From: JAXMHB01 sp046346965
GTDB taxonomy: Bacteria > Pseudomonadota > Gammaproteobacteria > Xanthomonadales > SZUA-5
Assembly: GCA_046346965.1 (NCBI GenBank)
Contig: JAXMHB010000022.1
Location: 1-57,483, forward strand
Reading direction: 5' to 3'
DNA length: 57,483 bases
Shown: positions 34,597-43,119 of the stretch, in pieces
How positions within the stretch are numbered: the first letter of the stretch is position 1
Layout of the letters: each line of letters begins with the position of its first letter
The notes under the pieces: model-generated
Told to the model about the DNA's origin: nothing
Seen by the model: the letters and a program-made list of their open reading frames with translations, nothing else
Database searches by the model: none
Made by a program: the position numbers and the translations under genes

Positions 34597-35706
34597 TCAG
34601 CCACACCGTTTGACCGCGTGTGCCAGGACATCGACGACACGCCGCTGCGCGTCCACCGACAGATGCGGGTACATCGGCAGTGACAGCATGCGCTCCGCGC
34701 GCGCCTCGGCGACTGGAAAATCACCGCGGCCATAGCCCAAACTGGCCAGTGCGCCCTGCAGGTGCAGCGGCATGGGATAGTGAATGGCGGCGCCGATCCC
34801 GGCGGCGTGCAAGGCCTCCAAAACGCGATCGCGCTGCGCCACTTGCACCACATACAGGTGCCAGACGTGCACATTGCCGGTAAGTACCGATGGCCGCTGG
34901 ATGGCCGGTATCGCGCTCAGCCAGTCGTCATAGCGCCCGGCGATCTCGGCGCGTCGGGCATTCCAGTCCTGCAGGCGCGTCAGCTTTGCGCGCAGCACGA
35001 CCGCCTGCAGCGGATCCAGGCGGGAGTTGAAGCCGATCTGCGGATGGTGGTACTTGCGCTCGCTGCCGTAGTTGCGCAGCGCACGTAGCGTGCTCGCCAT
35101 CGCGGCGGATTCGGTCAACACGGCGCCGGCATCGCCATAGGCACCGAGGTTCTTGCCGGGATAGAAGCTGGTGCCCGCCGCGATGCCCCAGGTGCCCGCC
35201 GCGCGCCCATGTCGGCTCGCCCCTTGCACCTGGGCAGCGTCCTCGATGAGTTGGATCCCGTCCGGCAGGTCCATCAAGTGCTCGACCGGTGCCATCTGGC
35301 CGTAGAGGTGGACCGGCATGACGGCACGCGTCTGCGGCCCCACTCGCAGCGCGACTTGCGCGGGATCGATCAGTCCGTGCTCGGGATCGCAATCGACCAG
35401 CACCGGCCGCGCGCCGGCGCGCAGAACCGCGAGTGCCGAGGCAATGAAACTGTTCGCCGGGACGATCACCTCAGCCCCCGGGCCGATGCCTGCCCCGCGC
35501 AAGGCCAACTCCAAGGCATCGGTGCCATTGGCCACCCCCACGCAGTGAGCGACTTGCTGAAACTCGGCGTACTCGCGTTCGAAGGCCGCCACTTCCGGCC
35601 CGTCGATCAATTGCATGCTATTCAGCACCCGCGCAAAGCCCGCAGCCACTGCCTCCGCGACTTCGGCGTGCTGCGCAGCCAGGTCCACCAGCGGGATCGA
35701 CGTCAT
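34597..35706 (-). CDS. fdtB: dTDP-3-amino-3,6-dideoxyhexose transaminase (FdtB/QdtB type)
   Basis: 369-aa PLP aminotransferase that should aminate dTDP-3-keto-6-deoxyhexose at C3. Family features: NSMQLIDGPEVAAFE, VGVANGTDALELALR, VIVPANSFIASALAVL, EDAAQVQGA, and SFYPGKNLGAYGDAGAV with the PLP lysine Lys185, followed by RNYGSERKYHH. This last set is typical of the FdtB/QdtB/DesV group. ATG at 35706 overlaps the isomerase gene stop by 4 nt. Together with the two isomerase-like genes and the acetyltransferase upstream it forms a Fuc3NAc or Qui3NAc route. Confidence 0.92.
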   Translation of the reverse strand: MTSIPLVDLAAQHAEVAEAVAAGFARVLNSMQLIDGPEVAAFEREYAEFQQVAHCVGVANGTDALELALRGAGIGPGAEVIVPANSFIASALAVLRAGARPVLVDCDPEHGLIDPAQVALRVGPQTRAVMPVHLYGQMAPVEHLMDLPDGIQLIEDAAQVQGASRHGRAAGTWGIAAGTSFYPGKNLGAYGDAGAVLTESAAMASTLRALRNYGSERKYHHPQIGFNSRLDPLQAVVLRAKLTRLQDWNARRAEIAGRYDDWLSAIPAIQRPSVLTGNVHVWHLYVVQVAQRDRVLEALHAAGIGAAIHYPMPLHLQGALASLGYGRGDFPVAEARAERMLSLPMYPHLSVDAQRRVVDVLAHAVKRCG

Positions 35707-36122
35707 GTTTGCTCCGGCTTGGCCACTGCCTGGAAGTGGGCATAGTCCCGAATGTAATCGGACTCTCGATAGACGTCTGACGCGAGCACCAGGCAGATCG
35801 CGCCGGACGAGAAGTTGTGCAGCTCGCGCCAGATCAGCGGGCAGATGTAGAGGCCCTGATAGGCGCGGTCGAGACGTACCGTGCGCCGATACGCGCCATC
35901 GTCGATGACAACGTCGAAGGCGCCCATCACGCACACCAACAACTGCTCCAACGCGTAGTGAGCGTGGCCGCCGCGCGATTCGCCGCCCGGCACGTCATAC
36001 AGGTAATAGACGCGCTCGATGGCAAACGGCAGATCGCGACCGGATTCGACCGGCGTGATGCTCCCCTGCGGCGCCGAGATGCGGCGCAAGGGCACCAGCT
36101 GACAGCGGTCGATCCGGCTCAT
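35703..36122 (-). CDS. fdtA: dTDP-4-keto-6-deoxyhexose 3,4-ketoisomerase (FdtA/QdtA type)
   Basis: 139-aa cupin that moves the keto group of dTDP-4-keto-6-deoxyglucose from C4 to C3. The family signature is at 50-80: SRGGHAHYALEQLLVCVMGA, with the His-x-His pair at 53 and 55 that lies in the active site of FdtA. Then YICPLIWRELHNFSSGAICL and SDYIRDYAHF near the end. Full length. ATG at 36122 overlaps the next isomerase-like gene by 4 nt. Whether it yields the galacto (FdtA) or gluco (QdtA) product is not settled by the sequence. Confidence 0.9.
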   Translation of the reverse strand: MSRIDRCQLVPLRRISAPQGSITPVESGRDLPFAIERVYYLYDVPGGESRGGHAHYALEQLLVCVMGAFDVVIDDGAYRRTVRLDRAYQGLYICPLIWRELHNFSSGAICLVLASDVYRESDYIRDYAHFQAVAKPEQT

Positions 36123-36526
36123 ACGCGCACCTCGCGCAGAAACTCGGCGTAGTCGCGGATGTAGTCCGCGGCGTCGTAGTAGTCGGACGCCAGAATCAGG
36201 CACACGGCGTTGGTGGAGAAGTTGTCGAGGCGGCGCCACAACAGGCGCGGCACCACCAGTCCCAGATAGGAGCGATTCAAGGACACGCGTCGCTTGCGCT
36301 CGCCGTCATCCAAGTGGACATCGAAACTTCCGGACAGCGCGATAAAGCACTCCTGCAGGCTGCGGTAGGCATGGCCACCGCGGGTCTCGCCTCCCGGCAC
36401 ATCGTAGATCCAGTAGCTGCGCTTGATGGCGAAAGGAACCGGACGCCCCGCCTCGATGAAAGACAGGTTGCCGCGCGGATCGGCGATCTTGGGCAGCGAT
36501 ACCAGTTGTGCCGAATCCACGCTCAC
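36119..36526 (-). CDS. second FdtA-like cupin, His-x-His altered
   Basis: 135-aa tandem paralogue of the gene downstream: VPFAIKRSYWIYDVPGGETRGGHAYRSLQE, then LWRRLDNFSTNAVCLILAS and ADYIRDYAEFL. The motif that is His-Ala-His in its neighbour (53, 55) is His52-Ala-Tyr54 here. GTG at 36526 overlaps the acetyltransferase stop (GTGA). It may have a different specificity, be an inactive partner in a mixed dimer (FdtA enzymes are dimers), or a bound-sugar sensor; this cannot be read from the sequence. Tandem WxcM-like cupins do occur in other O-antigen loci. Confidence 0.85.
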   Translation of the reverse strand: MSVDSAQLVSLPKIADPRGNLSFIEAGRPVPFAIKRSYWIYDVPGGETRGGHAYRSLQECFIALSGSFDVHLDDGERKRRVSLNRSYLGLVVPRLLWRRLDNFSTNAVCLILASDYYDAADYIRDYAEFLREVRV

Positions 36527-37317
36527 GGCGCCACACCCGACACTTCGACGACGCCGGCCCAGAGCTGCCACAGCACGCCTTCCGCAGACGCTGCGGTGCA
36601 CGCCCAGCCGGGCGGCAGCAGAATCGCGTTGATCGCCGCCGCATCACAGGGCACCGTCAGCGTGACCTCTGCCCGGAGCACTTCCACGACTTGCGCCCCG
36701 CGCAGCAGCAGCAAACAACGCCACTGACCAATCGGGTCTGCGTTCCTATCCAGCAGCCGCATGCTCTGGGGCACGAAGTGCTGCTCGCGCCACCACTGCG
36801 GCAACCGCTGCCCTGCCACCGCATCGGCGAGCGGCGCGCCGGCGCCGGCGTCCGCACGGCGCACGATCCGCGCCGGATTGCCGACCACCACTGCATGCGC
36901 CGGCACCGAGCGCGTCACCACTGCGCCGGCCCCGACCATGGCGCCCTCGCCGATCTCGACGCCGGGCAAGATCGTCGCATTGGCGCCGATCGATGCGTGG
37001 CGACGCACCACCGTGCGGGTGGGAACGAAAGCGCCTGTGCGCCCGCGATTGGGCGGCGCCGGGTCGTTGGTGAAGGTGGCATTCGGGCCGACGAAGACGC
37101 CGTCTTCCAGTGTCACGCCGTCCCACAGCTGGACGCCGCATTTGATGGTGACGTCGTCGCCCAGGCTGACATCGTTCTCAATGAACACGTGGTCGCAGAT
37201 GTTGCAGCGCGCGCCGATCCGGGCGCGCGGCAAGACATGGGCATATGCCCAGATGCGCGTGCCGGCACCGATCGCGGTGGACTCGCACAGGGCATTCGGA
37301 TGGAGGAAATAGCTCAT
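36523..37317 (-). CDS. dTDP-3-amino-sugar N-acetyltransferase (FdtC/WxcM-N type) with C-terminal cupin-like tail
   Basis: 264-aa protein. Residues 1-160 are a left-handed beta-helix acetyltransferase: FLHPNALCESTAIGAGTRIW, CDHVFIENDV, FVGPNATFTNDPAPPNRGR (the family loop), IGANATILPGVEIGEGAMVGAGAVVT, VVVGNPARIVRR. It should N-acetylate dTDP-3-amino-3,6-dideoxyhexose. Residues about 170-264 form an extra domain (GQWRCLLLLRGAQVVEV, AINAILLPPGWACTA) that looks like a worn cupin, as in Xanthomonas WxcM, where acetyltransferase and isomerase are fused. The tail lacks the His-x-His motif. ATG at 37317 overlaps the GT61 stop by 4 nt. Confidence 0.85.
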   Translation of the reverse strand: MSYFLHPNALCESTAIGAGTRIWAYAHVLPRARIGARCNICDHVFIENDVSLGDDVTIKCGVQLWDGVTLEDGVFVGPNATFTNDPAPPNRGRTGAFVPTRTVVRRHASIGANATILPGVEIGEGAMVGAGAVVTRSVPAHAVVVGNPARIVRRADAGAGAPLADAVAGQRLPQWWREQHFVPQSMRLLDRNADPIGQWRCLLLLRGAQVVEVLRAEVTLTVPCDAAAINAILLPPGWACTAASAEGVLWQLWAGVVEVSGVAP

Positions 37318-38465
37318 GCGTCGACCAGTGCCTGCAACCACGCCGCAAACGCCGCCGGATCGACGCGGAAATCCGCGTGCTCAGGCGCCGTTGCACCCGC
37401 CTCAATGGTGCCGTGCAGTTCCCAGTATTCGAGGCCAGCCGCGCTCGCCAGCGAATAGAAGACGTGCGGCCCCATGCCGGCGTGTGGCTGCAGCACCCCC
37501 AACTTGCCGCCGGGTGCGGCAAACAGTGCATTGGTCAGCGCCGCGCCGCTGGGGCCGACGATGCAGTGGGCGCTGGCATACAGCTGCGCCTGTTGCTGGA
37601 AACCCAGCTCCTGCGGATGCACGGTCTCGAAGCCATGCTGCGCGAGGATCGGCAACAGCGCGTCCTCGTTCAGCAGCCGACGCTTGCCGACTTTGCCGCG
37701 CGACAGGTAGATCCGGCGCTCGGGCTTGCCGGCGGCTGCATCGACGTAGCGACTGCGCAGATACCCCGGCACCCAGGACGGCAGATCGAGGCCGGCGCAG
37801 TAGGCCGGGACGAGCAAGTGCTCCGGCGCGTAGTGGCTGCTGATGCGCATCGGCAGCAGTTGTTGCTCGCGCAGGCCGAGCAGGAGCAGCGACTCGCGCA
37901 TCGACGCAGGCAGCGGGTCGGGGACGAAAACGCCGTCCAGCGCCGACAGGTAAGGCTCCAGCAGCCGCATGCGCGGCAAGGACTCGACCAGCCAGTGAAA
38001 GTAGGCAAAGGCCGACGGGTAAGACAGGGTCGCGTACCAGCCCGCCAGCGGTTGCGCGGGCGGGAAGCGGCGCCGGCGAAACAGACTGTGGTGATCGATC
38101 CCCCCCATCTCGTCCACGTAGGTGAACTCGGCGTACACGCGATTGTCCGGCGAGATCACCGCGGCGTCCTGACCGATCACCCGGGCACCGCGGAGGAAGT
38201 ACAGGGCCGTCGGCGGCACCGGAAACAGGCGCAGCGCCGGATGCTCGGGCGCCCCCGGCAGGCGCCGGGGCGGTGGCAAGCTTTGCAGCGTCGGCGCATC
38301 CACCTCGAACACGGCGGCGTGCGGGCCGCGGCGGATGTCCGCCGGCATCCGCGCCTGCCATTCGCGCACCCAGGCCCGCGCATCGTTGATGATGCCGACC
38401 GGCGCGCCCGGCAGCAGGCTGCGGGGATGGCGCCAGAGGTGGCGCAGGCGGTCGCGCAGGCTCAT
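37314..38465 (-). CDS. glycosyltransferase family 61 (DUF563-type)
   Basis: 383-aa GC-rich protein with GT61 features: AFAYFHWLVESLPRMRLLEP (about 170-190), RRIYLSRGKVGKRRLLNED, and QQAQLYASAHCIVGPSGAALTNALFAAPGG as C-terminal signature. ATG at 38465 overlaps the GT2 stop by 4 nt, and its own stop overlaps the acetyltransferase start, so it is in the coupled operon, unlike the AT-rich GT61 at 33173-34483. The sugar transferred is unknown; GT61 in bacteria covers several specificities. Confidence 0.87.
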   Translation of the reverse strand: MSLRDRLRHLWRHPRSLLPGAPVGIINDARAWVREWQARMPADIRRGPHAAVFEVDAPTLQSLPPPRRLPGAPEHPALRLFPVPPTALYFLRGARVIGQDAAVISPDNRVYAEFTYVDEMGGIDHHSLFRRRRFPPAQPLAGWYATLSYPSAFAYFHWLVESLPRMRLLEPYLSALDGVFVPDPLPASMRESLLLLGLREQQLLPMRISSHYAPEHLLVPAYCAGLDLPSWVPGYLRSRYVDAAAGKPERRIYLSRGKVGKRRLLNEDALLPILAQHGFETVHPQELGFQQQAQLYASAHCIVGPSGAALTNALFAAPGGKLGVLQPHAGMGPHVFYSLASAAGLEYWELHGTIEAGATAPEHADFRVDPAAFAAWLQALVDA

Positions 38466-39400
38466 GGCATCCACTGCCGGGCCAGATTGGCGGCGACGGC
38501 GCGATCGAAGGCAAGGCTGGGCAGCGCGCACACCGATCGCCACCAGGCACGCAGGCGGGTGCCGCGGCGCGCGGCACGCAGGCACAGGGTTTCGATCAGA
38601 TAGCTGCGCAGGCGGCGCGCCAGACGCCGGCGGGCGTCGGCGTCAGCCTGGGCGACCTGGGCAAATCTCAGCGTATCGATCAGCACATCGAGATAGACCA
38701 TCCAGGCGCGCTCCTGATCCAGCGCCGACCACGAGTGCGCCGCGTGGCGACGCACGCGCGCGACCGGGCGCTCTGACTGCGCCACGCCGACGCGCCGCGT
38801 GGCGGCCAGCCGCAGCCACAGCGCGGTGTCCTCGGCCACCGCAAAGCGCGGCTGGAACCCGCCCAGCGCCTCGATAGCGGCGCGACGCACGGTGATCACC
38901 GGCACCGTCCAGCCGAGTTGCTGCTCCAACATCGCCGGCAGCGCAGCGATCGCGCCCTCAGCGTCCGGCGGCAGGCGCGTCAGATGCCATTCGAGGCTGC
39001 GCTGACCTTCGTTGTCGATCTCGTAGGGCTCGATCACGGCGTCCAGTTGCGGTCGCTCGGCCAAGACCTGCAGAGCGCAGTCGAAGCGCTGCGGCAGATA
39101 CCAGTCGTCCGAATCGAGGAAAGCCAGCAGCGGCGCCCGCGCCTGCGCGATCGCCAGGTTGCGGCTGGCCGCAATGCCGCGATTGCCGCCATCGGCGTGA
39201 CGCAGCACGCGCAAGCGCTCGCCATGGCGCTGCTGACGGGCGGCCAGCAGTGCCGCGGTGCCATCGCGGCTGCCGTCATCGACCACCAGCAATTCCAGCG
39301 CCGGGGATTCGATGGCCATTACCGACTCGATGGCCTCGTCCAGACACCAGGCGCGGTTGTAGGTGGGCATGATGACGCTGACTTGCGGCGCAAACTTCAT
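38462..39400 (-). CDS. glycosyltransferase family 2
   Basis: 312-aa GT-A enzyme: VSVIMPTYNRAWCLDEAIES, LELLVVDDGSRDGT, GIAASRNLAIAQARAPLLAFLDSDDWYLP with the D-S-D-D motif near residue 97, and FAVAEDTALWLRLA. C-terminal region basic, no clear membrane helix. ATG at 39400 (MKFAPQVSVIMP) lies 11 bp below the FkbM gene. Overlaps GT61 by 4 nt. Substrate unknown. Confidence 0.88.
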   Translation of the reverse strand: MKFAPQVSVIMPTYNRAWCLDEAIESVMAIESPALELLVVDDGSRDGTAALLAARQQRHGERLRVLRHADGGNRGIAASRNLAIAQARAPLLAFLDSDDWYLPQRFDCALQVLAERPQLDAVIEPYEIDNEGQRSLEWHLTRLPPDAEGAIAALPAMLEQQLGWTVPVITVRRAAIEALGGFQPRFAVAEDTALWLRLAATRRVGVAQSERPVARVRRHAAHSWSALDQERAWMVYLDVLIDTLRFAQVAQADADARRRLARRLRSYLIETLCLRAARRGTRLRAWWRSVCALPSLAFDRAVAANLARQWMP

Positions 39401-39411
39401 CGGATGAGAAT

Positions 39412-40152
39412 CTACTCGTCCCTCTGCATATCGACAAAGATTCCCGTGAATCGGCAAAGGCTGCTGAAAGCATACCCAGCCTGAACCAGATATTTCACAA
39501 TCGAATGCTCAGCAGCGCTTTCCAACGAGATCCCGTGCAACTCAATCAAAATCACCCGCGGCCGGAATTTCCCCAAATCAAAGGACCGCAACGCAGCCTC
39601 ATCAAAGCCCTCGACGTCAATCGAAAGCAGCTCAAAGCGCGCAGGAACACCGGCATTTACCATCAAACGATCCAGCCGCGTGGTCCGTACGGGCAATACG
39701 CCCTTGATCCGCGACGCCGGTATCATGCTCTCGACAAAATCTGTCGACAGACTTGACATCAGCGTCGATTCTTCCAGGGTCAGCGTCGCATCGCACTCAA
39801 CATCCGAAATCGCAGCAGCAATTGCGACATCTCGCGGGCGCCAGCGCGAGAACTCTGCGATGCATGCAGGGTTTGCATCAATGACCAACCCACGCCAGCC
39901 ACGCAGATAAAACTCAATAGTGTTGGAGTTAATCATCGGATGATTGCAGCCAACGTCCACATAAAACCCGGGTTGGTTGATGTCGAGAAACCCCTTGACC
40001 AGATGATCCTCGGCAAACTGCGAATAACCCACATGCGCATAAGGGCGCAGCAATTTGTGCGCGCATTCCCAGGCAATCTCTGTGACAGCAACCCGCGCCG
40101 GAAGCTCGTTCCAGAGCTGAACCATGCGCCTCAGCATCGTTCCTGCGCTCAT
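39412..40152 (-). CDS. FkbM-family methyltransferase
   Basis: 246-aa protein in an AT-richer patch (33 of 60 G+C at 39541-39600). YSQFAEDHLVKGFL precedes the SAM loop FYVDVGCNHPMINSNT (about 64-79); LSIDVEGFDEAALRSFDL is the FkbM signature (about 176-193). The SAM loop is D-V-G-C-N-H-P, the variant seen in long-chain FkbM proteins that begin with the S-Q-x-x-E-D motif. ATG at 40152 overlaps the next FkbM gene by 4 nt. Sugar methylation is inferred from family. Confidence 0.85.
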   Translation of the reverse strand: MSAGTMLRRMVQLWNELPARVAVTEIAWECAHKLLRPYAHVGYSQFAEDHLVKGFLDINQPGFYVDVGCNHPMINSNTIEFYLRGWRGLVIDANPACIAEFSRWRPRDVAIAAAISDVECDATLTLEESTLMSSLSTDFVESMIPASRIKGVLPVRTTRLDRLMVNAGVPARFELLSIDVEGFDEAALRSFDLGKFRPRVILIELHGISLESAAEHSIVKYLVQAGYAFSSLCRFTGIFVDMQRDE

Positions 40153-41045
40153 GCGGTCCTCCGGAAAACCAAATTGCCCCAGTCCTCGTCGCGCAGCGCA
40201 CGCTCGCGGCCATCGGGTTGCAGCAGCGTCACCTGGTAACCCAGCTGGCGCAGGGTCTCCGTGGCCTGACTGCGGGCGCCGGTTTCGACCATCAGCATGC
40301 GCGGCTGGAACCGTGCGAAGGCCTCGCGGGCGCCGGCGACGACGGCATCTTCGGCCTGTTCGACATCGATCTTGACCAGATCGATGCCGCCGATGGCGCC
40401 ACGCTGGACCAGCTGATCGATGGAACTGGCGGGCACCTCGATACGGTCGTCCGCATTCAGATACCCATGCGCCGCCGCGTAGGCGTGCAGCACGGTCGAG
40501 CCGAGGCCACTGAGATTGCCCTGCGGGCGATAGAAGCAGATGCGATCGACGCTGCCATCGCTGACCGCGCAGGCATGCAGCGTGGCCGGCAGCCCGCGGT
40601 TCAGCGACAGCGTGCGCCGCAGGCGCGCGGCGATGGCGGGATTGGCCTCGAACAGATGCAGCTGCCCCACGGCCGTGCTCGTGGCCAGGGTGACGCCCCA
40701 GAAGCCGTGGTTGGCGCCTATATCGAGCAACTGATCGCCTGAGCGCACCTGCTGCTGCCAGAAGCGGATTTCGGCGAGTTCGTAGATCGGCGCCTCACCC
40801 TGCAGATACGGCGCCAGCATGTGGTCATTCAGATCGCAGGCAAACCAGGCGCCCAGCGGTTCGAGGTACAGATCGGCCTCGGCGCTGGGGACGCTCTGCA
40901 GATAGTGCTGCAGATAGTCGAGCAGACGCTGGCGCAGGCGGCCGCGGCGCGGGGCGTAGACCGGCAGCAGCTGGCGATAGGCGCCGCAGGCATGCAGCAG
41001 GCGCCCGGCGGCGATGCGCAACGGCTGACGACGATCCGCGCTCAT
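40149..41045 (-). CDS. FkbM-family methyltransferase
   Basis: 298-aa protein: about 90 residues of N-terminal domain (QRLLDYLQHYLQSVPSAEA), then the SAM loop LLDIGANHGFWGVTLA (about 115-130), HLFEANP, and GIDLVKIDVEQAEDAVVAGA (about 223-242) as FkbM signature. ATG at 41045 overlaps the wzt stop by 4 nt. Its place directly after the ABC exporter genes recalls O-antigens whose chain end is capped by methylation and recognised by Wzt; that link is inference. Confidence 0.86.
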   Translation of the reverse strand: MSADRRQPLRIAAGRLLHACGAYRQLLPVYAPRRGRLRQRLLDYLQHYLQSVPSAEADLYLEPLGAWFACDLNDHMLAPYLQGEAPIYELAEIRFWQQQVRSGDQLLDIGANHGFWGVTLATSTAVGQLHLFEANPAIAARLRRTLSLNRGLPATLHACAVSDGSVDRICFYRPQGNLSGLGSTVLHAYAAAHGYLNADDRIEVPASSIDQLVQRGAIGGIDLVKIDVEQAEDAVVAGAREAFARFQPRMLMVETGARSQATETLRQLGYQVTLLQPDGRERALRDEDWGNLVFRRTA

Positions 41046-42268
41046 GCGCCGGCGCTCAGCGACCATTGCTGCTGCAGCATGACGCGACAGGCGTTGCGCA
41101 GCGAGCCGGTGCCGTAGAAGTCGCCGTCTTCCACGTCGAAGACGATGCCCGCCTGCAGGAAGTCGCAGACGTGGCCGCGCGCCGAGGCGTAGACGTTGCC
41201 GTGGTAGCGGCCGGCGCGGATCGGGAAGCGTGGCAGCGCGCAGCGGAAGACGCCGCGGCCGGCCGGCACCTGCGGAAAATCGGCGCCGACGTCGGCGGTG
41301 TTGAGGTTGCTGACGGCCTCGCCCAGCTGATCGCGGATGTCGAAGGCGACGTAGACGTGTTCCAGATCGCACTGGGCCTGATAAGCCAGGCACACCTGCA
41401 CATCGTCGCCCAGCAGCGCGGTCGGCACGCGGTCGCCGGCGGCATTCTCCAGCCAGAAGTCGAGGAAACGCAGACGTCCGTCGCCGCTGCGATCGCTGCG
41501 CTCGGCCAGCGGCGCGCTGGCGATCTCCTCCAGCTGTCCCAGGTGGGCGTCGATGCAGTCGCGCACCGCGCCATCCAGCGCCAGGCGGCCGCGCTGCAAG
41601 AACAGCGCGCGTGTGCACAGGGCGGCCATCGTCGCCATGTTGTGACTGACGAACATGACCGTGCGTCCGCTGCCGGCGACGTTCTCGATCTTGCCCAGGC
41701 ACTTCTTCTGGAACTGCGCGTCGCCGACGGCGAGCACCTCGTCGATGATCAGGATGTCGGGTTCCAGGTGCGCGGCGACGGCAAAGGCCAGACGCACGTA
41801 CATGCCGCTGGAATAGCGCTTGACCGGCGTATCGAGGAATTGCTCGACCTCGGCGAAGGCGACGATCTCGTCGAACTTGCGGGCGATTTCGCGCCGCTGC
41901 ATGCCCATGATCGCGCCGTTCAGGTAGATGTTCTCGCGCCCGGTCAGCTCCGGATGGAAGCCGGTGCCGACTTCGAGCAGGCTGGTCAGACGGCCGCGCA
42001 GCGCGATCTGCCCCAGCGTTGGCGTGGTGATCCGGCTCATCAGCTTGAGCAAAGTGCTCTTGCCGGCGCCATTGCGACCGATCACGCCGACCACCTCGCC
42101 GGGCTGGATGTCGAAATCGACATCGCGCAGCGCCCAGAACGATTCCACCGGCGGGCGCGGACGGAACCAGCGCGCCGGCGCCGACAGCACCTCCCGCAAG
42201 CTGCTGGTCACGGTTTCACCCAGCCGATATTCCTTGCCGAGGCCCTGGACACTGATCGCAGCGGCCAT
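41042..42268 (-). CDS. wzt: O-antigen ABC exporter, ATP-binding protein with cargo domain
   Basis: 408-aa protein. Residues 1-245 are an ABC ATPase: Walker A GRNGAGKST (64-72), RYSSGMYVRLAFAVAAHLEP (signature, about 155-174), DILIIDEVLAVGD (Walker B). Residues about 265-408 are a Wzt-C beta-sandwich (RLRFLDFWLENAAGD ... AGRYHGNVYASARG) that in E. coli O8/O9a binds the modified non-reducing end of the glycan. It drives export of a finished lipid-linked chain with Wzm. The ATG at 42268 shares one base with the wzm stop (TGATG). Confidence 0.94.
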   Translation of the reverse strand: MAAAISVQGLGKEYRLGETVTSSLREVLSAPARWFRPRPPVESFWALRDVDFDIQPGEVVGVIGRNGAGKSTLLKLMSRITTPTLGQIALRGRLTSLLEVGTGFHPELTGRENIYLNGAIMGMQRREIARKFDEIVAFAEVEQFLDTPVKRYSSGMYVRLAFAVAAHLEPDILIIDEVLAVGDAQFQKKCLGKIENVAGSGRTVMFVSHNMATMAALCTRALFLQRGRLALDGAVRDCIDAHLGQLEEIASAPLAERSDRSGDGRLRFLDFWLENAAGDRVPTALLGDDVQVCLAYQAQCDLEHVYVAFDIRDQLGEAVSNLNTADVGADFPQVPAGRGVFRCALPRFPIRAGRYHGNVYASARGHVCDFLQAGIVFDVEDGDFYGTGSLRNACRVMLQQQWSLSAGA

Positions 42269-43119
42269 CAGATCACGTCCGCAAAGCGCTGTTCGACGCG
42301 CTGGAAATAGGCCACGCCGATCGCCAGCAGCAGCAGCGAGGCGAGCACCGAGACGCCCAACATGCCCCAACCAATCGGTTGGCCGACGATGGCGGCGCGG
42401 AAGGCTTCGGTGTAGCCGGTCATCGGGTTCACCAGCAGCACCCAGCGCCATTGCTCGGGGATGAAGCTGGCGGGATAGATGACCGGCGTTGCAAACATCC
42501 AGATCTGGATCATGAACGGCACGATCTGCGCCACATCGCGATAGGTCACGCTGAGCGCCGCGAGCAGCGTGCCCACGCCCAGCGCCAGCACCAGCATGCC
42601 GAGGATCAGCAACGGCGCCAGCAGCACCGAGGCCTGAAAGCCGATGCCGTACCACAGCATCATCAGCGCCAGCAGCCCCAGCGACACCAGAAAATCGACC
42701 AGGGAGGCGCCGGTGGACGCCGCCGGCACGATCAACCGCGGGAAGTAGACCTTGCTGATCAGATTCGAGGAGGCCACCAGCGAGCCGGAACTGGCGCTCA
42801 CGGTGTTGGCAAAGAAGGTCCAGGGCAACAGGCCGGCGAACACGAACACCGGGTAGGCGATGCCATCGGAGGGGATCTTGGCGAGCTTGCCGAACAGCAG
42901 CGTGAAAATGACCATCTGCATCAGCGGCCGGATCAGCGCCCAGGTGGCGCCCAGCGCGGCTTGCTTGTAGCGCACCCGCACATCGCGCACTGCCAGCACC
43001 CACAGCAGTTCGCGATAGGCCGCGATCTCGCGGAAATCCGGCCAGTGCCAGCCGCGCTTCGCGCGGATCAGCGTGGTGTGCGCCGGCCCGAAATACGCCT
43101 CGCGCAGGGGTTCATTCAC
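42268..43119 (-). CDS. wzm: O-antigen ABC exporter, membrane protein
   Basis: 283-aa ABC-2-type permease with six predicted helices. ELLWVLAVRDVRVRYKQAAL is the cytosolic gate helix, followed by LGATWALIRPLMQMVIFTLLF; the last helices lie at GYTEAFRAAIVGQ and LASLLLLAIGVAYF. It pairs with Wzt to move undecaprenyl-linked O-antigen to the periplasm. It overlaps gmd2 by 8 nt on one side and wzt by one base on the other. Confidence 0.94.
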   Translation of the reverse strand: MNEPLREAYFGPAHTTLIRAKRGWHWPDFREIAAYRELLWVLAVRDVRVRYKQAALGATWALIRPLMQMVIFTLLFGKLAKIPSDGIAYPVFVFAGLLPWTFFANTVSASSGSLVASSNLISKVYFPRLIVPAASTGASLVDFLVSLGLLALMMLWYGIGFQASVLLAPLLILGMLVLALGVGTLLAALSVTYRDVAQIVPFMIQIWMFATPVIYPASFIPEQWRWVLLVNPMTGYTEAFRAAIVGQPIGWGMLGVSVLASLLLLAIGVAYFQRVEQRFADVI

